Shown here: positions 55,894 to 64,000 of the stretch, piece after piece
Layout: each line of letters starts with the position of its first letter
How positions within the stretch are numbered: position 1 is the first letter of the stretch
From: Myxococcus virescens
Lineage (GTDB): Bacteria; Myxococcota; Myxococcia; Myxococcales; Myxococcaceae
Assembly (NCBI RefSeq): GCF_900101905.1
Contig: NZ_FNAJ01000019.1
Coordinates: forward strand, 1-64,000
Direction: 5' to 3'
Length of the DNA: 64,000 nucleotides
The notes under the pieces: generated by a model
The model's database searches: none
What the model was told of the DNA's origin: nothing
The model's input: only the letters and a program-made list of their open reading frames with translations
Made by a program: the position numbers and the translations under genes

Positions 55894-57210
55894 TCAGGGG
55901 ACATACCGCTCGGCGGTGTTCAGTACGGCAGCGCCGTCGCTCCCCCCGATGATGAGCACACTCCCTGATTCCAACCATGTGGCCGTGTGATTGACGCGCG
56001 CCGACGACATGGGGGCGATGAACTCCCAGGAGCCATCTCGCCGGAATATCTCCGCGGAGGCACGTGGCATCGCGTGGGGGCTGGAATACCCGCCTGCAAT
56101 CAGCACCTCGCCTGAGGGCAATGCGGTCGCCGTGTGAAAGAAGCGGGCTTCCAGCATTTCTGCCTCGTACGTCCACGATGTGCTGCTCCAATGAAAGATC
56201 TCTGCTGCCTTGAGGACCCTCCCAGGTGAGCCCTCGAGGGAGCCGGTAACCAGAATTCTTCCGGAAGGCAGCAGCGTGGAGGCGTGCCCGTGGCGCCCAT
56301 GTTCCATCTGCGCCAGGAGGGGGATCCATCCCGCCTCGGGTTGATTCGAGGCGTAGACCTCGGCCGTCGTCTCCGCTCCAGCAGCATTGAAGCCACCAAT
56401 GGCCACCACCACGCCCCCTTCCAGGAGGGTGAGTGTCAGTACGTTGCGTTTGACATTCATGCTCCCAGCATCTGTCCAGGAGTCGGTTTTCAGATGATAG
56501 AGCGCGGAGGTGTTCAGCCCGTCGAGATGCGAGTTCCCGCCACCCGCCACCAGCACTTCCCCCGAGGGAAGCAGGACGGCGGCATGGCTGGCGCGTGCTC
56601 CAAGTGGGATGGGACTGGCAGGAATCCACTCATTCGCATTCACATCGTAGATTTCGGCACTGTTCAGCGCATCACCACCGGGGCCCCGGCCACCGACCAC
56701 CAATACTTTTCCATTCGGTAAAAGGGTGGCGGTGTGGTCCATGCGTGCCGTCCCGAGGTCTGGCCCAGGACTCCAACTGTTTGATGCGACGGTGTAGAGC
56801 TCCGTGGTGTTCGTGGGGGTGTTGCCTGAGCTACTCCCACCAACGACGAGCACTCGACCATTTTTCAGTGCCGTGGCCGTATGCCCTGTGCGCCGCGTCT
56901 GCATCGGTGCCACCGACTTCCACCCCGGCGGTTCGCGCCCGGCATCCGGAGGTCCCCCGTCAGTGCCTGCGTCCGAACCGCCGTCCCCTCCGCCGTGCGG
57001 CCCACCGTCCTCGCCGTCCGGCCCACCTCCATCGTTACCTCCATCCAGGCTGCCATTGCCATCAGGTCCCGCATCCGATGTGTCATCCAGGCATGCGCCA
57101 GGTTGACTGTTGCAGAATTGGTCCACCGCCTCGTCGACGTCGAGGCACGCAGCGAGATGGACGCTGAGCACCAGCAATCCAAGGGCTGTCGAGCGACGCA
57201 GGGGCTTCAT
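55894..57210 (-). CDS. Kelch-repeat lipoprotein
   Basis: This is a 438-residue protein. The signal peptide has lipobox HLAAC. A long Asp/Gly-rich linker (DAGPDGNGSLDGGNDGGGPD and on) precedes a six- or seven-bladed kelch propeller with repeated R-x-x-HTAT-x-L-x-G-x-V-L-V-x-GG motifs (RRTGHTATALKNGRVLVVGG; ARMDHTATLLPNGKVLVVGG; ARFFHTATALPSGEVLIAGG; ARVNHTATWLESGSVLIIGG). Its ATG overlaps the stop of the upstream gene (ATGA), so the pair is co-translated. Probably surface-exposed protein-protein binding. Confidence 0.88.
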   Translation of the reverse strand: MKPLRRSTALGLLVLSVHLAACLDVDEAVDQFCNSQPGACLDDTSDAGPDGNGSLDGGNDGGGPDGEDGGPHGGGDGGSDAGTDGGPPDAGREPPGWKSVAPMQTRRTGHTATALKNGRVLVVGGSSSGNTPTNTTELYTVASNSWSPGPDLGTARMDHTATLLPNGKVLVVGGRGPGGDALNSAEIYDVNANEWIPASPIPLGARASHAAVLLPSGEVLVAGGGNSHLDGLNTSALYHLKTDSWTDAGSMNVKRNVLTLTLLEGGVVVAIGGFNAAGAETTAEVYASNQPEAGWIPLLAQMEHGRHGHASTLLPSGRILVTGSLEGSPGRVLKAAEIFHWSSTSWTYEAEMLEARFFHTATALPSGEVLIAGGYSSPHAMPRASAEIFRRDGSWEFIAPMSSARVNHTATWLESGSVLIIGGSDGAAVLNTAERYVP

Positions 57211-58106
57211 GGCCACCTTCCAGACACGAACGCGGACGTTCCATCCAGCCCGACTTGTAGGGAGCCTTGCTCCTCTGGCGCCCCCAGCAGGTACATTCCC
57301 GTGGCGGCGCCCAGCCCCACCAGACCTCCCACCAGCAGCCCCACGGAGACTGTCTGCAGCCCGCGCGCGCTGCTGGCCACGTTCCTGGCCTCGGCCTGTG
57401 AGCCGATGTGCTGCGCCTTGTGCGTCAGCTTCGACTTCTTTCCCTCCGCCAATCCCCAGAAGACGCCCGCTGTGACGACGAGGGCCCCTCCCGCCACCGC
57501 GGGGATGAGCGCTCGGTCTCGTAATGAGGAGTACGAGCCGGACACCTCCGGCACTGGAGACGATGAAGACGCCGGGAGCCCCGAGGCCACTGCGGGAAGC
57601 GGCTCTCGTGGCGTCTGAACCCGCTGCGCCTCTGTGGGGGCCTCCATCTTCAGGGGCTCACGATCGACTCCTCGCGTGGCCAGCTCGCTCAGGACATCCT
57701 GGCGCACCGATTCGAAGTGTCGCTTCAGCTTGGGTGAGACAAGCAGCGGCAACTTCGCAGCGGGGTTCAAGAAGAGGGCCGCCTTGAAGGTGGCTTCGGC
57801 GTCGCTCAACCGCCCACTCAACTCCACCATGATGACGCCCTCGTAGAGCGACATCACGACCTGATCCTCAGGCTTCTTCGATATCGCCTTGCCGTGGAGA
57901 ACCTGCTCCAGGGCTTGCTCGTACTCGAGGCTCCCTATCAATTGGTGGATGGCTACCGCACAGCGGTGCACGTCTGGGGAGACGTCGCCTCGGGCGCTCA
58001 GGGGGAGAAGGGAGAGCCCGAGGCACAAAAGCCAGACGCAGGTGCCATGTCGCGACAGGCCGCTCGACAAGACGACTCTGGCATCGTCGTGGATGGAAGG
58101 ATGCAT
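57207..58106 (-). CDS. Exported TPR-like membrane protein
   Basis: This is a 299-residue protein. The N-terminal signal or anchor is at about 20-40. Residues about 45-125 look like TPR-type helices (AVAIHQLIGSLEYEQALEQV; LYEGVIMVELSGRLSDAEAT FKA-like). A Pro/Ser-rich linker and two Gly/Ala-rich membrane helices (ALIPAVAGGALVVTAGVFWG and VGLLVGGLVGLGAATGMYLL) follow. The plan resembles proteins found beside myxobacterial Ser/Thr kinases. Its stop overlaps the kelch lipoprotein start by 4 nt. It lies 284 bp downstream of the sigma factor gene. Confidence 0.72.
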   Translation of the reverse strand: MHPSIHDDARVVLSSGLSRHGTCVWLLCLGLSLLPLSARGDVSPDVHRCAVAIHQLIGSLEYEQALEQVLHGKAISKKPEDQVVMSLYEGVIMVELSGRLSDAEATFKAALFLNPAAKLPLLVSPKLKRHFESVRQDVLSELATRGVDREPLKMEAPTEAQRVQTPREPLPAVASGLPASSSSPVPEVSGSYSSLRDRALIPAVAGGALVVTAGVFWGLAEGKKSKLTHKAQHIGSQAEARNVASSARGLQTVSVGLLVGGLVGLGAATGMYLLGAPEEQGSLQVGLDGTSAFVSGRWP

Positions 58107-58390
58107 GACGTCCTCTGGCGCATGGCGTCCGACTTCGTTTGTTGCTTCGACGTCACCGGGGATGTGATTGGACGCCGGGCATGAGGCATGCCCGACGTGC
58201 GTACGTCCTGCGCGAGTCGATGCGTGTCTGCCCCATTAATCGAAGAGAAAGAGGGAGGTGGCCCACCGCCGTCCCAAAAAATCTCCGGAGACGACGCTGA
58301 CGGCGGCGTTGCCCTGGCAATCCGACAGGGCGCCGGCGCGTCAGGAGTGCCAGCAGTCGGGCGCCCGACGGAAGATGGGCGCCAAGGGCT

Positions 58391-59284
58391 TCAGTCCAGC
58401 AATCCCAGGAGGCTGATATCCAGTCGGCTGCTGACCAGTCCCAGGAGGCTCTCCAGGGCGAGTTGGTCCTGCTTCATCCTTGGCGCGAGCTCCATGCGAA
58501 CGCGCTCGAGCAGCTGTTCGCGGGCATCGGCGACCTTGCGCGCGACGCCGGAGCGCGAGCCGCCGTACATGAGCGTCAGCCGGTCCATCGTGAACCCATG
58601 GAAATGATGCAAGCGCAGCAGGGTCCGCTCCTGCTCGGAGAGCACCGCCACCGCTTTTCGGAGCGACTCGACGAGGAGCTGGCGCGCGTCCTCGCGCAGC
58701 AGCGCGTACTCGGGGTCGCTCGGGGCCAGCATCCGCGCGAGTTCCTCGGGAGGCTCCGCGACGAGCTGATGGCGCTCGTCCTGGCCCATCAACTCCGAGG
58801 CGATGCGCGCGGCGATGATGCTCACCCAGGTCCGCAGGGGCCCTCGCCCTCCATAGCTCGCAATCCTCGGTGGCGTGTTGCTGCTGCCCACCAGCAGCCG
58901 TTCGCGCAGCATCTGCAGCACTTCCTCCACCAGGGGCGGCGACACCTTCCCGAGCCGGGCGGGGACGTGTCGGAGGATGTGTTGTTCGAAGGCCTTGAGG
59001 GCCGCCGGGTCCCCGGAGGTGCAGGCGCACGCGAGATACAGGTCGGGACCTTGGAGGATGCGCATCACCTCCGCGGCTTTTCCCTCAGGCAGGTGCCGGG
59101 CCAGGTGCCGCACGAAGGTCTCTGCCGGGAGTGAGAACGTGGGCCACTGGGTTCGTGCTGCCTCGACGTGTTTGTCCAGCAGCGCCTCGAATCCCTCCTC
59201 GGCCTCCAGCTCCGCTCGCTGCGCCGGAGACACGGACGCCCGCAGCAGCGCCGCCAGGGAGCCTGTTCGCTGTTCGTCGCTCAT
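58391..59284 (-). CDS. Sigma-70 family (ECF-like) sigma factor, TIGR03001 type
   Basis: This is a 297-residue RNA polymerase sigma factor. Region 2 is in the middle (GPLRTWVSIIAARIASELMG), and region 4 has LSEQERTLLRLHHFHGFTMD and the HTH GGSRSGVARKVADAREQLLE. It matches the myxobacterial sigma family of about 300 residues. The ATG overlaps the stop of the kinase gene (ATGA). Groups of ECF sigma factors linked to Ser/Thr kinases are activated by phosphorylation instead of anti-sigma release, which fits here. No classical anti-sigma gene is present. Confidence 0.88.
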   Translation of the reverse strand: MSDEQRTGSLAALLRASVSPAQRAELEAEEGFEALLDKHVEAARTQWPTFSLPAETFVRHLARHLPEGKAAEVMRILQGPDLYLACACTSGDPAALKAFEQHILRHVPARLGKVSPPLVEEVLQMLRERLLVGSSNTPPRIASYGGRGPLRTWVSIIAARIASELMGQDERHQLVAEPPEELARMLAPSDPEYALLREDARQLLVESLRKAVAVLSEQERTLLRLHHFHGFTMDRLTLMYGGSRSGVARKVADAREQLLERVRMELAPRMKQDQLALESLLGLVSSRLDISLLGLLD

Positions 59285-62200
59285 CGTTTCGTCTCACGCC
59301 GTTGCCAGGCCAGCACCGTCTGGAGCTCCGGCTGGCCCCGGACCCCTACGGACTCCAGCCGCGTCCGGGCCTCCTCGGCCAGCGCGAGCGCCCGGGCCCG
59401 CTCCGGGGAAGCGCGCTTTTCGATGAGCGCCCGGGCCAAAAGGAAGGCGGTCTTGCCGGCGACCCGCGGATCTTTGACTTCGCCCCATTGGGTTTGGATG
59501 CGCCGGGCGCGCTCGAGCAGGGGGACCGCCTCCGCCGAGGTGCCCAGCGCCAGATGCGCCTCCCCTGCGCAGGCAAGGGCGCTGGCGCCGTCCGGGGACT
59601 CCGCGCCCCCCGCCTTCTCGGTGACCTTCCTCGCCCGCTCGCAGTACGCGAGCGCCTCCTTCGGAGCCCGGGTCGCCAGGGCAAGCTCGGCGAGGGGAAG
59701 CAGCACCGTCACCGTCTTCCCGCCCTCCGGGCCGTGTTCCTTCTCGAGCCGCTGGAGCGCGTCCAGCAGGTCGCGTCGTGCCTCGCTATAGCGGCCCGCC
59801 TTCAGGTACACCTGTCCCCGGACTGTCAGTGGCAGGGCGGCGCGTGGTGTGTCCGGGCCCAGTGAACGCTGGATGCGCTCCAGGGCCTCGGTGGCGAGGC
59901 CCAGCGCCTCGTCGCCCTGGCCCGCCTCACTGGCGATATCTGCCAACGCTGAGAGCGCGAAGATGACGGTGACGTGGTTGGGGCCCCGGGCCCGCTCGAA
60001 GATGGCGCGCGCCCGCTCAGCCATGGAGCGTGCCTCCTCCAGTCGACCCGCGACGCGCGAGACCACGGCGAGGTTCAGCAGAATCGTCCCCTTGGGGGTG
60101 GTCTCTGGGTTGGAGGATGCCTCCTGAAGGGCCAGGGCCTTGCGCCAGGCGCTGACGGCCTCGGTGTACCGGCCCACCTCCAGCGAGGCAGTGGCGACCC
60201 GGTTGTAGGAAGTCACGAGGGCCGGATTGTCAGCGCCAAGGATGCGCTCGCGCAGCTCCAGGGCCTCGCGGTGGAGCTTCAGCGCGTCTTCATGGCGGCC
60301 TTGGCCGAAGCGGATGCGTCCCAACTGATGGATGAGGTTGGGCGTGCGGAGGCTGTCCGGGGGATTCCTCCTCCGCGAGAACTCCAGTCCCTGGAGCGCC
60401 TCCTGCTCCGCCTCGGCGAGCTGGCCGTACGCCTCTCGCAGCGACGACAGGCGCGTGTGCAGTTCCGTCGTGATGTCCGGGAAGCGCTCCCGCCCCAGTC
60501 GCTCGACGGCGGCCCGGGCGTGCCGGATGAGCTTCTCCGCTTCGTCGGGGCGGGACTGCTCCTCGCCCACCGCCCAGATGAGCTCCAGCCAGGCCCGTGC
60601 CACCGTTTCGTCGTCACGCGCGGCCTCGGCTGCCCACAGGGCCTGGTAGAAGAACGCCTCCGCTTCCTTCGGCTTGTTGAGGCCCCCGAGGACGGTGCCG
60701 TGGGCCAGGAATACCTCCGCCTCCAACGGCTTGTAGCCGAGCCCCTTCTGCTCTTCGAGCAGGGCTGACGTCACCGCGAGGCCGTCGGTGAACCGGTGCG
60801 ACACGAGGTGGGCCTGGACCTGCGCCAGCTTTTGCCGCGCCGCATGCACGCGGGAGCGGAGGTTGTCGGGCGGTTGGGGGCGGCTGGTGAGTCCGGGGGT
60901 ATCGCGGCATCCGACGAGGCCCTCGAGGGATGCCGCCAGTGCGCGCGCGTTCTGCACCGTCTGCGCGTCCGCCTGTTCCAACACCTCCGTGACGGCGGCG
61001 ATCTGCCAGAGCCGCGCATCGAGGCACGCGGCGGTCTGCCTGGCCTGGTCCGCGGTGTCGCCCGTTGCGGCCAGGCAGGCCTCCGTGCGAAGCGTCTGCC
61101 ATTGAGCGGTGTGGGCGTCCATCACCGTCGAGAACTGCTTCCAGGCCTGGGCTGCGTAGGTCATGCCGGTGGCGAGGAAGGCTGTGCGGATCCGTTCGCG
61201 CCGCGCGGGGCTCCATGCCACCGCGAGCTTCTCCGCTTCCCGCGCACAGCTGTCATCGCGCCGCTGCGCCGTCGTCCCGTAGGCCGCGAGGATGCCCATC
61301 GTTCCGGCCACGGTCGTCGTGACGAGAAGCGGCACAAGTCTCCGGTGCGGCGGTGGAACGAGGGCCGCCAGCAGCGCCTGCATGTTGGGGAAGCGATCCT
61401 CGGGCTTCGGGCTGAGCCCCCGGACGATGGCGCGTCGAATCCGGGTCGGGACCTTCACCTCGCGCTTCGGAGGGCTCATCCTCCCTTGCTGCGCGGCCAG
61501 GACCAGCTCCTGCATCGTCTCGCCTTGAAAAGGGCGCGCCCCAAAGAGGGCCTCGTGGAGCGCCACGCAGAAGCTGAACTCGTCGGAGCGGGCATCCGCG
61601 CGCTGACCTCGCACCAGCTCCGGGGCGATGTAGGCGGGCGTACCCAGCACCTGGCCCGTCCGGGTGAGCTGACCCGCGGGACTGACGGGGGCCTCCATGT
61701 GCTCCTGGTGCGACGCGCCCTCTTCCTGGTGGAGGAGCCGGGCGATGCCGAAGTCCGTCACGAAGACCCGCCCGTCCTTCCCAAGGAGGGTGTTGGCGGG
61801 CTTGAAGTCGCGGTGCACCAGGCCCGCGGCGTGCGCGGCGGCCAGCCCCTTGCCGGCTTCAAGGAAGACCCGGAGCACCTCCTTCCACGGACGCGGCTCC
61901 TTCATCCACTCCGCCAGGGTGGTGCCCTCCACCAGCTCCATGGTCAGGAAGACACCGTCTCCGTAGGCGCCCACGTCATAGAGGGTGACGACATTGGGGT
62001 GTGAGAGCCGGGCCAGCGCCTGGGCTTCGCGCAGCAGCCGCTGCTGCAGCTCCTCTCGCTGGCTCCCCTTGGGGCGCAACACCTTGAGGGCCACCCGGCG
62101 ACCGAGCTCCAGGTCATCCGCCGCGTACACGACGCCCATGGCGCCGGCGCCGAGGCACTCTCGCACCACATACCGGGAGAGCCTGGCGCCAAGCAGCAGT

Positions 62201-62388
62201 GGCTGGGAATTCGCCTCCCCAGGGGCTGTCGGAGCGCTGGATGACGCTTGAGTGCCCACTCCCGCTGCCAGTGTCCACCGACAGTCGGCACAGGTCTCGA
62301 CGTGTGCAAGGACTTGGGCCCGGTGAGCTTCGGAAAGCAGCCCGGCAACCAAGTCCGTCAGCGTCGTTTCCTGGGGGCACGACTGCAT
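59281..62388 (-). CDS. Transmembrane Ser/Thr protein kinase with zinc finger and TPRs
   Basis: This is a 1035-residue kinase. The start has a zf-HC2-like finger (HVETCADC: His29, Cys33, Cys36), as in anti-sigma factors. The kinase domain (about 72-330) has GAGAMGVVY, Lys102, HRDFKPAN with Asp194 and DFGIAR, so it should be active. A membrane helix is near 353-372. The long C-terminal part has tandem TPRs (LALQEASSNPETTPKGTILLN; RARGPNHVTVIFALSALADI). I chose the ATG at 62388 where the finger begins; 62427 is an alternative. The stop overlaps the sigma factor start. The finger may bind that sigma factor. Confidence 0.92.
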   Translation of the reverse strand: MQSCPQETTLTDLVAGLLSEAHRAQVLAHVETCADCRWTLAAGVGTQASSSAPTAPGEANSQPLLLGARLSRYVVRECLGAGAMGVVYAADDLELGRRVALKVLRPKGSQREELQQRLLREAQALARLSHPNVVTLYDVGAYGDGVFLTMELVEGTTLAEWMKEPRPWKEVLRVFLEAGKGLAAAHAAGLVHRDFKPANTLLGKDGRVFVTDFGIARLLHQEEGASHQEHMEAPVSPAGQLTRTGQVLGTPAYIAPELVRGQRADARSDEFSFCVALHEALFGARPFQGETMQELVLAAQQGRMSPPKREVKVPTRIRRAIVRGLSPKPEDRFPNMQALLAALVPPPHRRLVPLLVTTTVAGTMGILAAYGTTAQRRDDSCAREAEKLAVAWSPARRERIRTAFLATGMTYAAQAWKQFSTVMDAHTAQWQTLRTEACLAATGDTADQARQTAACLDARLWQIAAVTEVLEQADAQTVQNARALAASLEGLVGCRDTPGLTSRPQPPDNLRSRVHAARQKLAQVQAHLVSHRFTDGLAVTSALLEEQKGLGYKPLEAEVFLAHGTVLGGLNKPKEAEAFFYQALWAAEAARDDETVARAWLELIWAVGEEQSRPDEAEKLIRHARAAVERLGRERFPDITTELHTRLSSLREAYGQLAEAEQEALQGLEFSRRRNPPDSLRTPNLIHQLGRIRFGQGRHEDALKLHREALELRERILGADNPALVTSYNRVATASLEVGRYTEAVSAWRKALALQEASSNPETTPKGTILLNLAVVSRVAGRLEEARSMAERARAIFERARGPNHVTVIFALSALADIASEAGQGDEALGLATEALERIQRSLGPDTPRAALPLTVRGQVYLKAGRYSEARRDLLDALQRLEKEHGPEGGKTVTVLLPLAELALATRAPKEALAYCERARKVTEKAGGAESPDGASALACAGEAHLALGTSAEAVPLLERARRIQTQWGEVKDPRVAGKTAFLLARALIEKRASPERARALALAEEARTRLESVGVRGQPELQTVLAWQRRETKR

Positions 62389-62772
62389 GGGTGAAGACTC
62401 CGCAACGCGTTCCGGCTTCCCGAACATAGCAGAGCTCGGGAGCCCGGTTGTGCGTGCAGGCAGGTCTCCAGGAAATTTTGGGACGCAGGTTGCCCCAATC
62501 CCTCTGTGCCCTCGATGGCGCGGGCAGGACTGCGTTGACTCGCGACGGCGCGGAGATGGACCTCACTCAATTCTTGATTCCCAAGAGAGGCTCTCGACGC
62601 TCCGTGAGTCCAGCGTGGTCGAATTCCTGCCTTGTCGCTGCGTTCTTCAGTGTGTTCGGCAAAGGACAATCAAGTTTGCCTTTGCAGGTTGTCGCTCGGC
62701 ATGGATGGATCTGCCCTCCTTTCTTCGAGCCGAGCGCCTTCTCCCTACGAACGCAGGCCCATGGCCTTGCCA
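62389..62772. other. Region without a gene upstream of the kinase
   Basis: I see no supported gene, repeat or RNA here. Short open frames on both strands have no protein-like character. It should hold the kinase-sigma operon promoter and the 3' end of the chaperone transcript. Confidence 0.5.
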
Positions 62773-63867
62773 TTACCCCCGCGAAACGTCGGCCTTGGAC
62801 AGGATGTGGCTGACGACCGCCGTGTGCATCGCCAGCGTGTCGAACCTCCGGCCGAGGTTCTTGTCGGACTGGAGCAGGCGCCCCAGCTCACCACGGCTCA
62901 GTTGGGTTTTCTCCGCGAGGCTGCTGAACAGCTCCTTCGCGGACTCCCGATCGGACTGGACGTGGTCTCTTTCGGCGATGGCCCGAAGCCCAAGTGCCAG
63001 CCGCAGCCGGTACTCCACTTCGCTCCGGGTGGCGTCGTCGAGCAGCCAGCCATCAAGTCCCTCCCGGACCCGCTCGTTCGGTAGGCCCAGGCTCACCAGG
63101 ATGGGATATTCGGCCTCGGCCCACCGCTGAAGGATTTCTTCGTCGATGAGGCTCCGTGGCACCTCGACATGCGTGCGCCGAGCCACCTCCCTCATCACGT
63201 GGTCCTGGAAGTCCCACAGGTATCGCGCGTCCCGCTCGGCGATGAGTTCCCCGGCGATGTACTCCATGACCTCGTCGAGCGTGCCTCCGCGTCCCAGCGC
63301 GGCGAAGAGTTCTGGAGTTGACTCTCCCAGAAGCGTTACCTGGTAGGCCGCCTTCATCTTCACGTCGAAGCGAGCAGGGACGCCACGGAGGGACTCCACC
63401 GCGTAGTCATCGGGCAGGACGAGGTCCACCGCTACGGACTCGCCAACCCGGGCCCGCACCAGGGCTTCGAAGAAGCCGGGGAGCAGCGGGTCGGGTGTGG
63501 CTTCCGTCCGCCATCCCGTGCGGGCGGAGAACGGGATGAGCCTTCCGTTGGCAAAGCCGATGACGTCCAGGAGCACGTCGTCTCCGGAGTCAACGGCTTC
63601 GCCCGGCTCGCGCTCCCTGCGCGGCGCCACCGCGCGGCACAGCGTGGCGAAGTGATCGAGGATGGCCTCGGGCGAAACTCCCCCGAGCTCCGGCATCTTC
63701 ACCCGGAGTTCCTCCAGCGAAGGGGCCTCGCGGAGGAGCGGAAGTCGAGGGCTCGCCGCATTGCGGAAGGCCATCGCTCCGGGCGCCTGGTTCAACAGCC
63801 CCATGCCCTGCAACTCCCCAATCGAGAGCGGCTGGCTTGGGTTGGACTTGTCAGGAGGCGTGTGCAT
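62773..63867 (-). CDS. Trigger-factor-like protein
   Basis: This is a 364-residue protein resembling the PPIase (FKBP-like) and C-terminal chaperone domains of trigger factor: DVLLDVIGFANGRLIPFSAR, LPGFFEALVRARVGESVAVD and the helical arms (HVEVPRSLIDEEILQRWAEA ... LALGLRAIAERDHVQSDRES). The ribosome-binding tail with the G-F-R-x-G-x-x-P signature is missing, and the first about 60 residues are unrelated. It is shorter than the usual about 430 residues. It is 9 bp downstream of a gene cut by the window end, so it may be a dedicated chaperone for that product. Confidence 0.7.
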   Translation of the reverse strand: MHTPPDKSNPSQPLSIGELQGMGLLNQAPGAMAFRNAASPRLPLLREAPSLEELRVKMPELGGVSPEAILDHFATLCRAVAPRREREPGEAVDSGDDVLLDVIGFANGRLIPFSARTGWRTEATPDPLLPGFFEALVRARVGESVAVDLVLPDDYAVESLRGVPARFDVKMKAAYQVTLLGESTPELFAALGRGGTLDEVMEYIAGELIAERDARYLWDFQDHVMREVARRTHVEVPRSLIDEEILQRWAEAEYPILVSLGLPNERVREGLDGWLLDDATRSEVEYRLRLALGLRAIAERDHVQSDRESAKELFSSLAEKTQLSRGELGRLLQSDKNLGRRFDTLAMHTAVVSHILSKADVSRG

Positions 63868-63876
63868 GGAGGGCTC

Positions 63877-64000
63877 CTAGAAGAAGCTTCCAACGAGGTC
63901 GGAGACAGTGGAGAAGGCCGCGCCGACCTGACTCACCACCGGGATGTTCGTGGCTGCGAGCACAGAGCCTGCGGCGGTTGTCCACGCCGTTATCTTCTTG
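63877..64000 (-). CDS. C-terminal end of an unknown protein (gene continues beyond the window)
   Basis: The minus strand reads KKITAWTTAAGSVLAATNIP, then VVSQVGAAFSTVSDLVGSFF and a TAG stop. The ending is small and hydrophobic, Ala/Val/Ser-rich, as in secreted or membrane-inserting proteins. Only the last 40 residues are visible. The trigger-factor-like gene follows after 9 bp, so the two are almost certainly one operon. Confidence 0.6.
   Translation of the reverse strand, partial: KKITAWTTAAGSVLAATNIPVVSQVGAAFSTVSDLVGSFF

Noticed and set aside
58340..58380. GTCGGGCGCCCGAC as a terminator
   Set aside because: It is self-complementary without a loop, so it is a palindrome but a poor RNA hairpin, and it is too common in GC-rich DNA to call.

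Overview
The window is GC-rich, dense with genes, and reads as a chromosome segment of a predatory myxobacterium of the Myxococcus/Corallococcus/Pyxidicoccus type. Supporting traits are a Ser/Thr kinase with TPRs coupled to an unusual sigma factor, an ADOP-type permease, many long lipoproteins with Asp/Gly-rich linkers, a MYXO-CTERM-like C-terminus, and an AGPS-type ether-lipid operon otherwise known mainly from animals and Myxococcus. The genus assignment is inference; no rRNA or tRNA gene was seen.

Layout. 0-6.3 kb: an MFS transporter relic, a divergent dienelactone-hydrolase/GlxA-type regulator pair, and a large surface lipoprotein with a heparinase II/III domain. 6.7-12.9 kb: membrane pyrophosphatase (hppA), a PQQ-type propeller protein, and a divergent TetR/carotenoid-oxygenase pair around a perfect palindrome. 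13-20.4 kb: an LRR-like protein, then a three-gene overlapping ether-lipid operon (AGPS, FAR1-GNPAT fusion, SDR) with its own divergent tetR and operator. 21-28.3 kb: a deoxyhypusine-synthase-like enzyme, a two-component system, a secreted hydrolase, an S9 peptidase and a LysR regulator. 28.3-32.6 kb: two DUF1801 proteins (one with a histone-H1-like tail), a GNAT protein, a second PQQ-type protein and several decayed gene fragments.

32.6-37.7 kb is the most interesting block. A good Fur-box match precedes a TonB-dependent receptor, a surface lipoprotein resembling DUF4374/XusB proteins, and an IroE-like siderophore esterase. Together they look like a complete pathway for stealing and opening catecholate siderophores. 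37.8-46.2 kb holds a RidA-like protein, a MYXO-CTERM-like protein, an ADOP permease, an IgGFc-binding-type lipoprotein and a ferritin-like protein.

46.3-56 kb is accessory: an aadA aminoglycoside adenylyltransferase with its known active-site residues, an S33 hydrolase of foreign-looking composition, two lipoproteins, a phosphoesterase and a Pro-rich protein. Four same-orientation copies of a short intergenic repeat are scattered through it, and one gene's 3' end is duplicated upstream of that gene. 56-64 kb carries a kelch lipoprotein operon, the overlapping kinase-sigma factor pair, and a trigger-factor-like chaperone directly downstream of a gene cut off by the window edge.
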